From JABHIE01 sp964584805 (GTDB lineage: Bacteria; Planctomycetota; UBA1135), in assembly GCA_964584805.1 (NCBI GenBank), contig CAZPAY010000001.1:1-64000 (forward strand): 64,000 nucleotides of DNA, written 5' to 3'. The stretch's first letter is position 1. Every line of letters starts with the position of its first letter. Below are positions 8,824-16,872 of this stretch, in pieces. Below the pieces are notes generated by a model that was given only the letters and a program-made list of their open reading frames with translations, was not told where the DNA came from and did no database searches. A program made the position numbers and the translations under genes.

Positions 8824-10049
8824 GTTTGCTTCATTACGCTTGGTCCTTCGCACGCCGCCGCGCATTGCTTGCGTTGTCGGCGGTGGCGATTGCGCTAGGC
8901 GTGGCCGTCTTATTTACGGTTTTGGCCGTACTTAACGGTTTCCTCGCTGAGTTCGAGGGCACGATGCGCAGCTTTGCTGGCGATTTGACCGTACGCCCAC
9001 TACCCATCTCCTGGGGAGGGCCGGGCGAGTTTCAGCCCTATGTAGACTCCATCGAATCCGTCCCTGGCGTTGCAAAAGTTGAGGCTCGTCTCAATTGGTT
9101 CGGGCTAGTGGGGCGTCGCGGCTCGCGTTCTTTAAGCGACCCGCGCAGTTCAGACTTAAACGGCTTACTTCTTGTTGGGGTCGATGACTTCGACTGGGCG
9201 GATGACCCGAGCAGCGCAAGCCTTCCGCCTTTGCGGCTCGGCAAAACAGCAGCGAAACGCCTCGGCGTAAATGCTGGCGACACCCTTGAAGTGGTTTCCT
9301 TCCAGCCACGCCCCGGTCGAGCTCCGATTCCAGCGCGGCTCAGTTTTTCCGTTACAGAAAGTTTTTCGAGCGGTCAACATGACCAAGACCTTGACCGCGC
9401 ACTTGTCCCACGCACCGCGCTCTTGCCTCTGACCAACCTCGACACGCCCTTCACGGAGATAATCATTCGAGTTCAGGGCGAAATTGACCCGGAATCCCTT
9501 GTACCTGCCCTATCCGCCCAATTAGAAAAAGATGGCCTTGCCGAGTCATCCTGGCAGAGTGTGCAAAGTTGGCGCGACAATGCAGGCAACTTTTTACGAG
9601 CCGTTGAAAATCAAAAGGGCATGCTTGTGATGATGTTTTTCTTCATCGTGCTTGTTGCCGCTTTCCAACTCGTCGCGACCCTGACGCTCATCGTCACGGA
9701 AAAAAAACGTGACATCGGGGTCTTAGGTGCACTTGGTGCGACACCTGGGCGCATCATCCGTTTTTGGGTTTTAATGGGCAGTATCGTGAGCTTCATCGGA
9801 GTTTCACTCGGCATCGGCCTCGGCTACTTACTCACCAGCAACCTCGAATCGCTTGAGTTAATCATGGGCGGTGGCGAAAAAATCTTCTTGCCTGAGATTT
9901 ATCAGTTTGAAGAAATACCTATATTGATCGACCCTTCGGCCATCGCACTCCTTGCCGGCGCAACCATGGCCGCTGGCATATTGTTTAGCATGATCCCAGC
10001 ATGGCGAGCCGCACGGCGCCCCGTCTTGCAAGCGATGAGTCGCCGCTAG
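8820..10049 (+). CDS. ABC transporter permease, FtsX/MacB type (LolE-like)
   Basis: A 409-residue second permease with the same plan as the one at 6747: an N-terminal helix (about 12-36), a periplasmic domain (about 40-260), and C-terminal helices including MLVMMFFFIVLVAAFQLV followed by the conserved TEKKRDIGVLGALGATP. The two permeases are only distantly alike, as LolC and LolE are. With the ATPase at 8110 they make a complete LolCDE-like exporter. The gene ends tail-to-tail with the hydrolase gene at 10046 in a 4-nt CTAG overlap that serves as stop codon on both strands. Confidence 0.83.
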   Translation: MSLLHYAWSFARRRALLALSAVAIALGVAVLFTVLAVLNGFLAEFEGTMRSFAGDLTVRPLPISWGGPGEFQPYVDSIESVPGVAKVEARLNWFGLVGRRGSRSLSDPRSSDLNGLLLVGVDDFDWADDPSSASLPPLRLGKTAAKRLGVNAGDTLEVVSFQPRPGRAPIPARLSFSVTESFSSGQHDQDLDRALVPRTALLPLTNLDTPFTEIIIRVQGEIDPESLVPALSAQLEKDGLAESSWQSVQSWRDNAGNFLRAVENQKGMLVMMFFFIVLVAAFQLVATLTLIVTEKKRDIGVLGALGATPGRIIRFWVLMGSIVSFIGVSLGIGLGYLLTSNLESLELIMGGGEKIFLPEIYQFEEIPILIDPSAIALLAGATMAAGILFSMIPAWRAARRPVLQAMSRR

Positions 10050-11869
10050 CGTACTTTTACGACGACGGCCTGTGAGCCGGCAAGTGCTTGGCCTGCGCCA
10101 TCAAAAATCGCAGTGGCATAGACGAGGTCTTTATTTGCCGCACGCGGATCAAGAGGCGCACCTGTGGAATTCAATACCGCGGTTGCGCGACCTCGCGCAT
10201 CAAGGGAGCCTTCAAAGTTGCGATGAAGGGCGGTATTCATCGTATTTGACAAGTAGTTAGAGTAAGCGTCTTCGTGCACGGGCAGGGTGATGCCGTTGCC
10301 AAGATTGATGCCCGCGCTCGAGCCTGACATCCCGCCGAAGATGCGGTAACTTTTGCCGGCCATGCTTGGGCCAAAATCGACTTGAATCACTTGCTCGCCA
10401 CCCGACATGGGCAGAATGCGTTCAGCGACTAAGTCGCCACCGTCAAGCCAAATCGCGCGACCAAACGGATACTCTTGGATGCGCATCTCAAGACGCAAAT
10501 CAAAATCAGGACCTGGCACAGTCACGAGGCCATTCATGACGGGGAGGTTGCCCGACACGCTGCCCAAGTGGTCATTGGAGCCAAAAAGCTCCCAGACATC
10601 GTAATGCTCTTCAAAGTCAAATTCGTTGGCGCCAATTTCGATATCTAAGCTCGCTTCACCGTCAAGGAGCATTTCATCAAACATGGTAATGTCGAGGTCA
10701 ATCCATTTGTTTTTGCCATTTACATCAAACAAAGGGGAAGCGTAGTTGTTGGTACTGCGATCACTTAGCGCATCAGTTATCCCCCAACGAGACTCGGCTT
10801 CCGGTGACCAAACGCGCAAATCAAGCGCCACCTCGGCCGGCATTTTCGGCCCAAACAAGCCGCCGCTTTCATCAAAGTGATGCAAGTTAATGCCGACCAC
10901 TTTTACCGTAAACCGGCGCGTACCTGTTAACTGCGCAACCATTACAGGGCGCAGGCCGTGGTAATCGGCCAAGCCATAATGATCAACCGGTTGCCAGGTG
11001 CGTGTGGGCATCCTGTCACGCCATTTGGCTGCAGCGGACGCACTGGCAAAGACCCCATCGGATTCGGTGAGCACCCCATCATTGGGTTCCCAATCGCCGT
11101 TAAGCATGAGCATGGTGGTCAAGGCTGCACTGTTGGCGCCGTCATTAACCGAGCTGGTATGCCCCACGAGCAAGTCACCGTAAATGGCCTTTTGCATGGA
11201 GTTGTGAGGGGCCTCCATGTAAGTCTCAACCCAATCATATTTCATATGATCGGTATCGATTGTTTCCGTGCCGAAAGTATCAAACAGCCATTGCGCAAAA
11301 CCATTATTGGCGAGCCATGTGCCGCTATTGGCACCCTCGTAAGTTTCCCAGCGGATAATGCGACCGCTCGAGACGAGCCCGCCAATGTCATTGCAAACCA
11401 TATAGCGACTAATCAAACCGCCAAAAGAGGCACCGAGTAAATTCACATGCTCAGCACCCGTGCGGTCGAGCACATGCTGAACAAACCGCGCTTGACGAAA
11501 CGCATAAATCGGCACACCCCCGCCAAATTGAGCCATCAAGGCATCTTGGTCGGCATGGTCTTGCGCGGTGAAATACGCCGGCGCAATGTCGCCGTAATAC
11601 TCAGCAATCGTGATGAGGTCGGTCGCTGTTTCCCAACCGGAATCGGCCATCGATGTCGCGCCCATCAAATCGGCCATGGCGTCCATCAGGGAATCTTGAT
11701 AATCGACACCATATGGGCCGGTCGTTGAGGCACCGTCGGGGTTAAATCCGCCAACAAAAATCGTCACTGTGTTGGCAGGGTCGCCGTGCACCTGCGCGGA
11801 TGCGGCGGGCGCAAAAATAGCAACGGCTATGAGCAGCGTGAGGGGAAGGCGCGAAAGGAAAGATTTCAT
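10046..11869 (-). CDS. Secreted alpha/beta-hydrolase (lipase/esterase-like) with C-terminal beta-rich region
   Basis: A 607-residue exported protein. Residues 1-25 are a clear signal peptide (RLPLTLLIAVAIFAPAASA, cleavage before QV). A strand-and-oxyanion segment TVTIFVGGFN follows, and then the nucleophile elbow LLGASFGG with Ser148, the GxSxG motif of lipases and esterases. The C-terminal half, from about residue 300, is rich in beta structure and looks like one or two accessory domains. The catalytic Asp and His cannot be fixed by eye. I chose the ATG at 11869 because an AGGA lies 8 nt before it; the in-frame ATG at 11878 has no spacing from that AGGA. It starts 39 bp after dnaE2 ends, so it could be read through from the SOS operon. 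Confidence 0.72.
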   Translation of the reverse strand: MKSFLSRLPLTLLIAVAIFAPAASAQVHGDPANTVTIFVGGFNPDGASTTGPYGVDYQDSLMDAMADLMGATSMADSGWETATDLITIAEYYGDIAPAYFTAQDHADQDALMAQFGGGVPIYAFRQARFVQHVLDRTGAEHVNLLGASFGGLISRYMVCNDIGGLVSSGRIIRWETYEGANSGTWLANNGFAQWLFDTFGTETIDTDHMKYDWVETYMEAPHNSMQKAIYGDLLVGHTSSVNDGANSAALTTMLMLNGDWEPNDGVLTESDGVFASASAAAKWRDRMPTRTWQPVDHYGLADYHGLRPVMVAQLTGTRRFTVKVVGINLHHFDESGGLFGPKMPAEVALDLRVWSPEAESRWGITDALSDRSTNNYASPLFDVNGKNKWIDLDITMFDEMLLDGEASLDIEIGANEFDFEEHYDVWELFGSNDHLGSVSGNLPVMNGLVTVPGPDFDLRLEMRIQEYPFGRAIWLDGGDLVAERILPMSGGEQVIQVDFGPSMAGKSYRIFGGMSGSSAGINLGNGITLPVHEDAYSNYLSNTMNTALHRNFEGSLDARGRATAVLNSTGAPLDPRAANKDLVYATAIFDGAGQALAGSQAVVVKVR

Positions 11870-11908
11870 GAATTGCATCCTACTTGTTGCGCGGCAATCA
11901 GGGCAAGG

Positions 11909-14900
11909 CTACTCAAAAAGGCGTAGACCAGAAACCTCGACGGTGATGTCGCCAAATTCTTCACGCGGGATGCCTTCAAGTAAATACGGCCCACGCGTCA
12001 AAGTCCAGGGAGCGAGCCGCCGCCAAGCCTCAGGGAAAAGCACCGTTTCATACATCGCTGTTGTGTCTTCAAAGGACAAAAACCCCATGCGACGACCATC
12101 GCGAGTGCGCACCGGTTTTTGCGTCACTTGCCACCCCACGAGCCGGACGCGTTGATTGACATGTTGCGCCAAATCACGCGCGGCAATGGCGCCAGACTCT
12201 CGAATTTGCGGTGCATGCAAATGCAGCGGATGAGCGCTCACGAGCCAGCCCAAAGCCTCTTCCTCGAGCTCAAGCAAACGATGTCGCGAAAATTCATCGA
12301 CGGCAGGAGGAGCAGGAATCGATTGATCCGGAAACAGAGGAGGTGCTTGCCATCCTGCGCCAACGGCCTCTGCAACGCACAAACCGAGCCGCCGGCGCCA
12401 AAGCGCCACCCAACGCATACGCTCCGCGCGAGTCAAAGGGTCAGGCAAAGCATCACAAGCGCCCGCGCGCACGAGTGCTTCAAATTCAGCGGGTTGAGGG
12501 CGTGCGCGTTGTGCCACATCAAGCATCGATTGAAAAGGTCGATGCGCTAGGAGGCGTTGCGTCAAGACTTTGCCGACACCGCCGATTTCACGCAAACCCA
12601 CACGCACTGCACCCGCGCCGCCATGAAAATCAACGGATGATTGATTCACGCAAGGTAACTGTAGTTGCAGCCCCATGCGGCGCGCCTCGGCTAAGTAACC
12701 AAAGGTGTCAAAAAAACCACCATGGTTGCGCAACACGGCCGCCATGAATTCTGCGGGGAAATGCGCACGCAGCCAAGCCGAGCGAAACGACAAAGCGGCA
12801 TAACTTGCCGAATGCGCTTTGCAAAACGAATAGCCAGCAAACGATTCCACCTGGCGCCACAATTCAGCGGCTGCAATCGGGCCGAAGCCAGACGCCAACA
12901 ACCCCGCGCAAAACTGATCTTGCCAATGCGACATCCGCGCGGCAGATCGTTTATGACTCATTGCTTTACGCAGGCCATCGGCATCGGCGGCGGTCATCCC
13001 GGCAAGCTCTTGGGCAATGCGCAGGACATCTTCTTGGTAGGTCATCACCCCGTAAGTCTCGCCGAGCAAATCGCGCAGCCGCGGATGCAGATACCAAGCA
13101 TCATCGTGTGTGCCTGTTTTCTGCACATGATGAAAACGCTCGATGTAAGCACGCATCATGCCCGACGAGGAAATGCCCGGGCGGATGATGCTCGACGCCG
13201 CAACCAACGACCGCACATCGTGGCACTGCAATTTGCGCAAAAGCGAACGCATACTCGGTGACTCAATATAAAAACAACCCATCGTGTCACCGCGCGCCAA
13301 ACTCTCTCGCGTGCGCGAATCTTGCTCAGGGGAAAGGCGGTCGAAATCAATCTGCAAGCCGCTACTTTGCCGCACCATTTTCGCCGCATCACGGACGACC
13401 GCCAAACCGCGGTTACCCAGCAAATCAATTTTGAGTAGCCCCGCCTCTTCGACAGGCGCCATATCCCATTGAGTCACCACAAGCGGCTTACCCTCAGCTT
13501 GCTTGGCTGCATATTGCACGGGCAAAAAATCGCTCAAACGCCCCGGCGCCAAAATCAAGCCACCTGGATGCACACCCAAATGCCGTGGGAAACCATCCAG
13601 CGCGCGCGCCTCACGCAAAACGGTCGACCATGGTTCTTCGATGCTTTCGTCAACAAGGCCACCGTATCGAGCAGAACGCTGTCGCCGCTGAAACGCCGTA
13701 ATCTCAGCCGGCGGCAGGCCCATCGCTTTTGCCACCTCACGGATTGCCCCCCGCTCGGCGAAAGTGATATGCGTCGACAGCATCGCCACCCGCGAAGCCC
13801 CCCAACGCTCTTGCACATACGCCAGCACTCGGTCGCGCTCATCCCAGGCGAAATCCAGATCGACATCCGGGAAATCATGCCGCCCTTCGTTTAAAAAACG
13901 ATCAAACCACAAGCCATTTTTTATCGGATCGACTTGCGTCATGCCCAAGAGCCAACACACCAAACTATTTGCCGCCGAGCCACGCCCCACGGTATGGATG
14001 CCCTGGCCGCGTGCCCATCGCACCAAATCAGCCACAATCAAAAAATAATCGGCCAAGCCTTGTTTGTGGATGAGGTCAAGCTCACGGTGAAGTTGTTTTT
14101 TGTGAAGGTCTGCACCACCTAAACGCCGCCGCTTCCAACCGCGCGCACACAATCGCGCTAGGTGTGCATCAGCAGAGCGACCCATCGGCAAGCCCGGAAA
14201 TCGTGGCAAATGCTTCACCCCCAAAGGAATTTCAAAACTCGCGCGCTCGGCCAAGGCCTCGGCACAACGCAAAGCCTCGGGTGCATCGCGAAACTGCATG
14301 GCTAAAGCATCAGCACCCTGTAGCCAGGCAGAGGGCGGCGCGACATCGGCAGCACTTAAATGACTCACTCGCATATTGCGACCCATCGCTACCAATAATC
14401 GATGCCGCGCGTGTGTCTCGGCATCGGCCATCACCACCGCTGGAGCCGCAACAAAAGGCAAAGCTGACTCAAAAGCGGCCTCAGCCGTCGTCGCGAATAA
14501 ATCATCATCCCCCGCACAGCACGCAAGCTCACGCAACCAACGCGCATCGTCACTCAACACCGCAAAGCCACCCGCGCCCCTCTCATCGGCCAGCCAATCA
14601 AGCAAAATACGCGAATGCCCCAAGCCCGGCGATAACGGCCCAGGGCCGCCGCATTGCGCACGCGACACCAAACGACAAAGCACCGCCCAGCCAGCGGCAT
14701 CGAGCGCAATCAAATGAGCCGAAACCCCCTCAACGCACAACCGCACGCCAAAGATCGGCTGCACACCCGCCGCCAAACAAGCCTTTTGAAAAGGCACAGC
14801 ACCCCACAAACCACCTGCATCGCACAGACCTAAAGCACGCAGCCCTCGCTCGGCTGCACGGGCGGCCAAAACCTCAACCGAAGACGCACCCCAGTAAAAC

Positions 14901-14935
14901 GACCAAGGCGTGGCTACCGCAAGTTGGACAGCCAC
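11909..14935 (-). CDS. dnaE2: Error-prone DNA polymerase DnaE2 (ImuC)
   Basis: A 1008-residue C-family DNA polymerase, used with an SOS partner for translesion synthesis. The active-site motif PDVDLDF is at 356-362 with catalytic aspartates, and GRGSAANSL lies just before it. The C-terminus carries an OB-fold-like segment (about 925-1000). The N-terminal PHP domain is degenerate: the usual HSxFSFLxGAS and TDHxGL metal motifs read TPWSFYWGAS (9-18) and LCDAGGL (37-43), so metal-binding histidines are missing. It begins with GTG at 14935, inside the end of dinB (22-nt overlap), and is third in the lexA-dinB-dnaE2 operon. At 1008 residues it is slightly shorter than typical DnaE2. No imuA is present. 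Confidence 0.93.
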   Translation of the reverse strand: MAVQLAVATPWSFYWGASSVEVLAARAAERGLRALGLCDAGGLWGAVPFQKACLAAGVQPIFGVRLCVEGVSAHLIALDAAGWAVLCRLVSRAQCGGPGPLSPGLGHSRILLDWLADERGAGGFAVLSDDARWLRELACCAGDDDLFATTAEAAFESALPFVAAPAVVMADAETHARHRLLVAMGRNMRVSHLSAADVAPPSAWLQGADALAMQFRDAPEALRCAEALAERASFEIPLGVKHLPRFPGLPMGRSADAHLARLCARGWKRRRLGGADLHKKQLHRELDLIHKQGLADYFLIVADLVRWARGQGIHTVGRGSAANSLVCWLLGMTQVDPIKNGLWFDRFLNEGRHDFPDVDLDFAWDERDRVLAYVQERWGASRVAMLSTHITFAERGAIREVAKAMGLPPAEITAFQRRQRSARYGGLVDESIEEPWSTVLREARALDGFPRHLGVHPGGLILAPGRLSDFLPVQYAAKQAEGKPLVVTQWDMAPVEEAGLLKIDLLGNRGLAVVRDAAKMVRQSSGLQIDFDRLSPEQDSRTRESLARGDTMGCFYIESPSMRSLLRKLQCHDVRSLVAASSIIRPGISSSGMMRAYIERFHHVQKTGTHDDAWYLHPRLRDLLGETYGVMTYQEDVLRIAQELAGMTAADADGLRKAMSHKRSAARMSHWQDQFCAGLLASGFGPIAAAELWRQVESFAGYSFCKAHSASYAALSFRSAWLRAHFPAEFMAAVLRNHGGFFDTFGYLAEARRMGLQLQLPCVNQSSVDFHGGAGAVRVGLREIGGVGKVLTQRLLAHRPFQSMLDVAQRARPQPAEFEALVRAGACDALPDPLTRAERMRWVALWRRRLGLCVAEAVGAGWQAPPLFPDQSIPAPPAVDEFSRHRLLELEEEALGWLVSAHPLHLHAPQIRESGAIAARDLAQHVNQRVRLVGWQVTQKPVRTRDGRRMGFLSFEDTTAMYETVLFPEAWRRLAPWTLTRGPYLLEGIPREEFGDITVEVSGLRLFE

Positions 14936-16125
14936 GCCGCCTCGCCACTTTGCACGACGGATGAGCCATATTTATCGCGCACATCATCCATGGCGCTCAC
15001 GATGGCCGAGCGCGACTCATTTTGAGAACGCGAAAAATCACCGGAATTCTGCTCAACCTCAAACAAAGATGTCTGTCGAAAACCACGCACCAAGCCCGTA
15101 AGTCGCACCCCCAATAATCGCACCAAAGTGCGTCGGGAGGCCATGCGGTGCAGCAACTCTTGCAAAGGGTCTAAGAAATCACCATCTAAATCACTTGGCT
15201 CACGCAAAGTGAAATCTCGTGTCTCGGTGACGAAATCGGCATAACGCAACTTGACCGAAACCTTACGCGCCAACAAACCTTTTTTACGCAAACGCCGCGC
15301 GGCTTTGCTCAAAAGCGCTGACAACTTGGCACGCAAAAAAGCGTGGTCATCGACATCCGTCGCGAAAGTTTCTTCGTGGCCGATACTTTTCGTTTCGGGT
15401 CGCTCCCAGGGTGGGCAAACGGGAGTGTCGTCTTCGCCGCGTGCTCGGGATTGCAAGGCCGGCCCATGCTCACCAAAAGTCTCACGCAAAAACCAAGATG
15501 CCGTGTCAGCCAACGCACCGAGCTTTTCGATATTCCAGTCTTTGAGGCGATGGGCCGTCACAGGGCCAATGCCAGGCAAAGCGCGCACATCAAGTGGAGC
15601 CAAAAATTTGGCTTCATTGCCCAGTGCTACATCAAACAAGCCACAAGGTTTAGCGAAAGCCGAAGCCACCTTGCTCACCAATCGGTTTTGAGAAACCCCA
15701 ACCGTCAAGTCAAGCCGCAATCGATCGTGCACCTCGCGCCGCATGCGCGCGCCCACATCAATCGCACCGCCAAACAACAAACCCGTGCCGGTCAAATCGA
15801 GATAGGCTTCGTCAATCGACACCTTTTCCAAAATGGGTGTGTATTGGCCCAACACTTCAAACACCGCTCGGGACGCGCGGCCATACATGTGATGCGAGCC
15901 GCTGACTCGCACCAAATCGGGGCATCGCCGCATCGCCTGAGCCATTGGCATGGCTGAGCGCACCCCAAAAGCGCGTGCCTCGTAACTGGCGGCGGCAACG
16001 ACACCACGCCCCTCAGCTGGCCCACCCACAACCACCGGCCGACCACACAAACGCGGGTCAAGCACCCGCTCAACCGAGACGAAAAAAGCGTCTAAGTCGG
16101 CGTGTAAAACAGAGCGGGTGCGCAT
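14914..16125 (-). CDS. dinB: DNA polymerase IV (Y-family, DinB)
   Basis: A 403-residue Y-family polymerase for lesion bypass. The catalytic carboxylates are intact: Asp10 in HADLDAFF, and Asp105-Glu106 in SIDEAYLDLTG. Helix-hairpin-helix segment ALPGIGPVTAHRLK and the little-finger region follow. A candidate beta-clamp binding motif RQTSLF is at about residue 356-361. In the classical mutagenesis cassette the partner of DnaE2 is ImuB, a Y-family relative without active-site residues; here the partner is apparently a competent polymerase. The start ATG at 16125 is 28 bp after lexA, and the end overlaps dnaE2. Confidence 0.93.
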   Translation of the reverse strand: MRTRSVLHADLDAFFVSVERVLDPRLCGRPVVVGGPAEGRGVVAAASYEARAFGVRSAMPMAQAMRRCPDLVRVSGSHHMYGRASRAVFEVLGQYTPILEKVSIDEAYLDLTGTGLLFGGAIDVGARMRREVHDRLRLDLTVGVSQNRLVSKVASAFAKPCGLFDVALGNEAKFLAPLDVRALPGIGPVTAHRLKDWNIEKLGALADTASWFLRETFGEHGPALQSRARGEDDTPVCPPWERPETKSIGHEETFATDVDDHAFLRAKLSALLSKAARRLRKKGLLARKVSVKLRYADFVTETRDFTLREPSDLDGDFLDPLQELLHRMASRRTLVRLLGVRLTGLVRGFRQTSLFEVEQNSGDFSRSQNESRSAIVSAMDDVRDKYGSSVVQSGEAAWLSNLR

Positions 16126-16153
16126 CAGAAAACCTCAGCCAATTGAATCGGGC

Positions 16154-16771
16154 TCAACCCCACATACGCAAAACACCCACCACACGACCGGCCAGCATCA
16201 AGGGCTCGCCTCGCCGCACCACAATATCGCTCAAGCGCGCATTGGCCGGGCGCAAGACCACACGATTGCGCTCGGGAAGATAACGCTTAACCGTGGCTTC
16301 AACCCCCTCACCATCGCCAAGCAAAGCCACCACAATGTCGCCTTTTTTTGCCCCACGCGATTGCTCGACCAAAACCAAATCGCCATCGAGAATGCCCGCT
16401 TCAATCATCGAGTCCCCCGCAACGCGCAAAGCAAAATCTGCGGCACTGCCTTCTGGCAAAGGCAGAGCGCCTTCCATGTTTTCAATCGCCGACAAAGGAG
16501 AGCCCGCCGCCACACGACCCACAATTGGAATCGTCTGCGTCGGCACATGCATCGACAAGTCAATCGCCCGCGCGCCTTGCCCCAAACGCAACACCCCCTT
16601 GCGCTCTAAAGCACGCAAATGAAAATCAGCCGTCTGGGCCGAAACCCCCATTGCCGCGCCCAAATCAGCTCGCGTAGGCGGACGCCCATGAGCCGAGATA
16701 AAGGCACGCACTTCCGCCAGAGCTGCGGCCTGCCGCGCACTCAAAATTGAATCCATTCCTTGCTTCGCCAT
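16154..16771 (-). CDS. lexA: LexA repressor
   Basis: A 205-residue SOS repressor and self-cleaving serine protease. The winged helix covers about 8-70. The cleavage site Ala89-Gly90 is in GRVAAGSP, and the Ser121 (GDSM)/Lys162 (ATVKRY) dyad is intact. The recognition helix (VSAQTADFHLRAL, about 43-55) differs strongly from the S-P-N-A-type helix of Escherichia coli LexA, so a different operator is expected. The start is uncertain: the predicted promoter puts +1 near the ATG at 16771, so either that codon is leaderless or the in-frame ATG at 16756, which follows AAGCAAGG, is used (200 residues). It heads the lexA-dinB-dnaE2 operon, which it probably represses. Confidence 0.95.
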   Translation of the reverse strand: MAKQGMDSILSARQAAALAEVRAFISAHGRPPTRADLGAAMGVSAQTADFHLRALERKGVLRLGQGARAIDLSMHVPTQTIPIVGRVAAGSPLSAIENMEGALPLPEGSAADFALRVAGDSMIEAGILDGDLVLVEQSRGAKKGDIVVALLGDGEGVEATVKRYLPERNRVVLRPANARLSDIVVRRGEPLMLAGRVVGVLRMWG

Positions 16772-16776
16772 ACCCG

Positions 16777-16805
16777 ACTATATGATATTTATCACATAGA
16801 TGCAA
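16777..16805 (-). promoter_or_regulatory. lexA promoter with embedded candidate LexA operator (SOS box)
   Basis: On the minus strand, TTGCAT (16805-16800) and TATAGT (16782-16777) are spaced by 17 bp. Between and over them lies the inverted repeat TATGTGATAAATATCATATA (16798-16779), with 9-nt arms matching at 8 of 9 positions around AA. An operator here would block the promoter, as expected for autoregulation. It resembles neither CTGT-N8-ACAG nor the GAAC/GTTC type box. The assignment to LexA is inference from position. Confidence 0.6.
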
Positions 16806-16872
16806 GTTATCGGCAAAACCGACCTATTCCATGACCCAACTCCCTAACATAGAGGGCTCAAACTCGTAAAAA

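Noticed and set aside
14164..14964. Plus-strand open frame of 266 codons antisense to dnaE2
   Set aside because: The product is His/Pro/Arg-rich with no domain; it is a shadow of the GC-rich dnaE2 coding strand.
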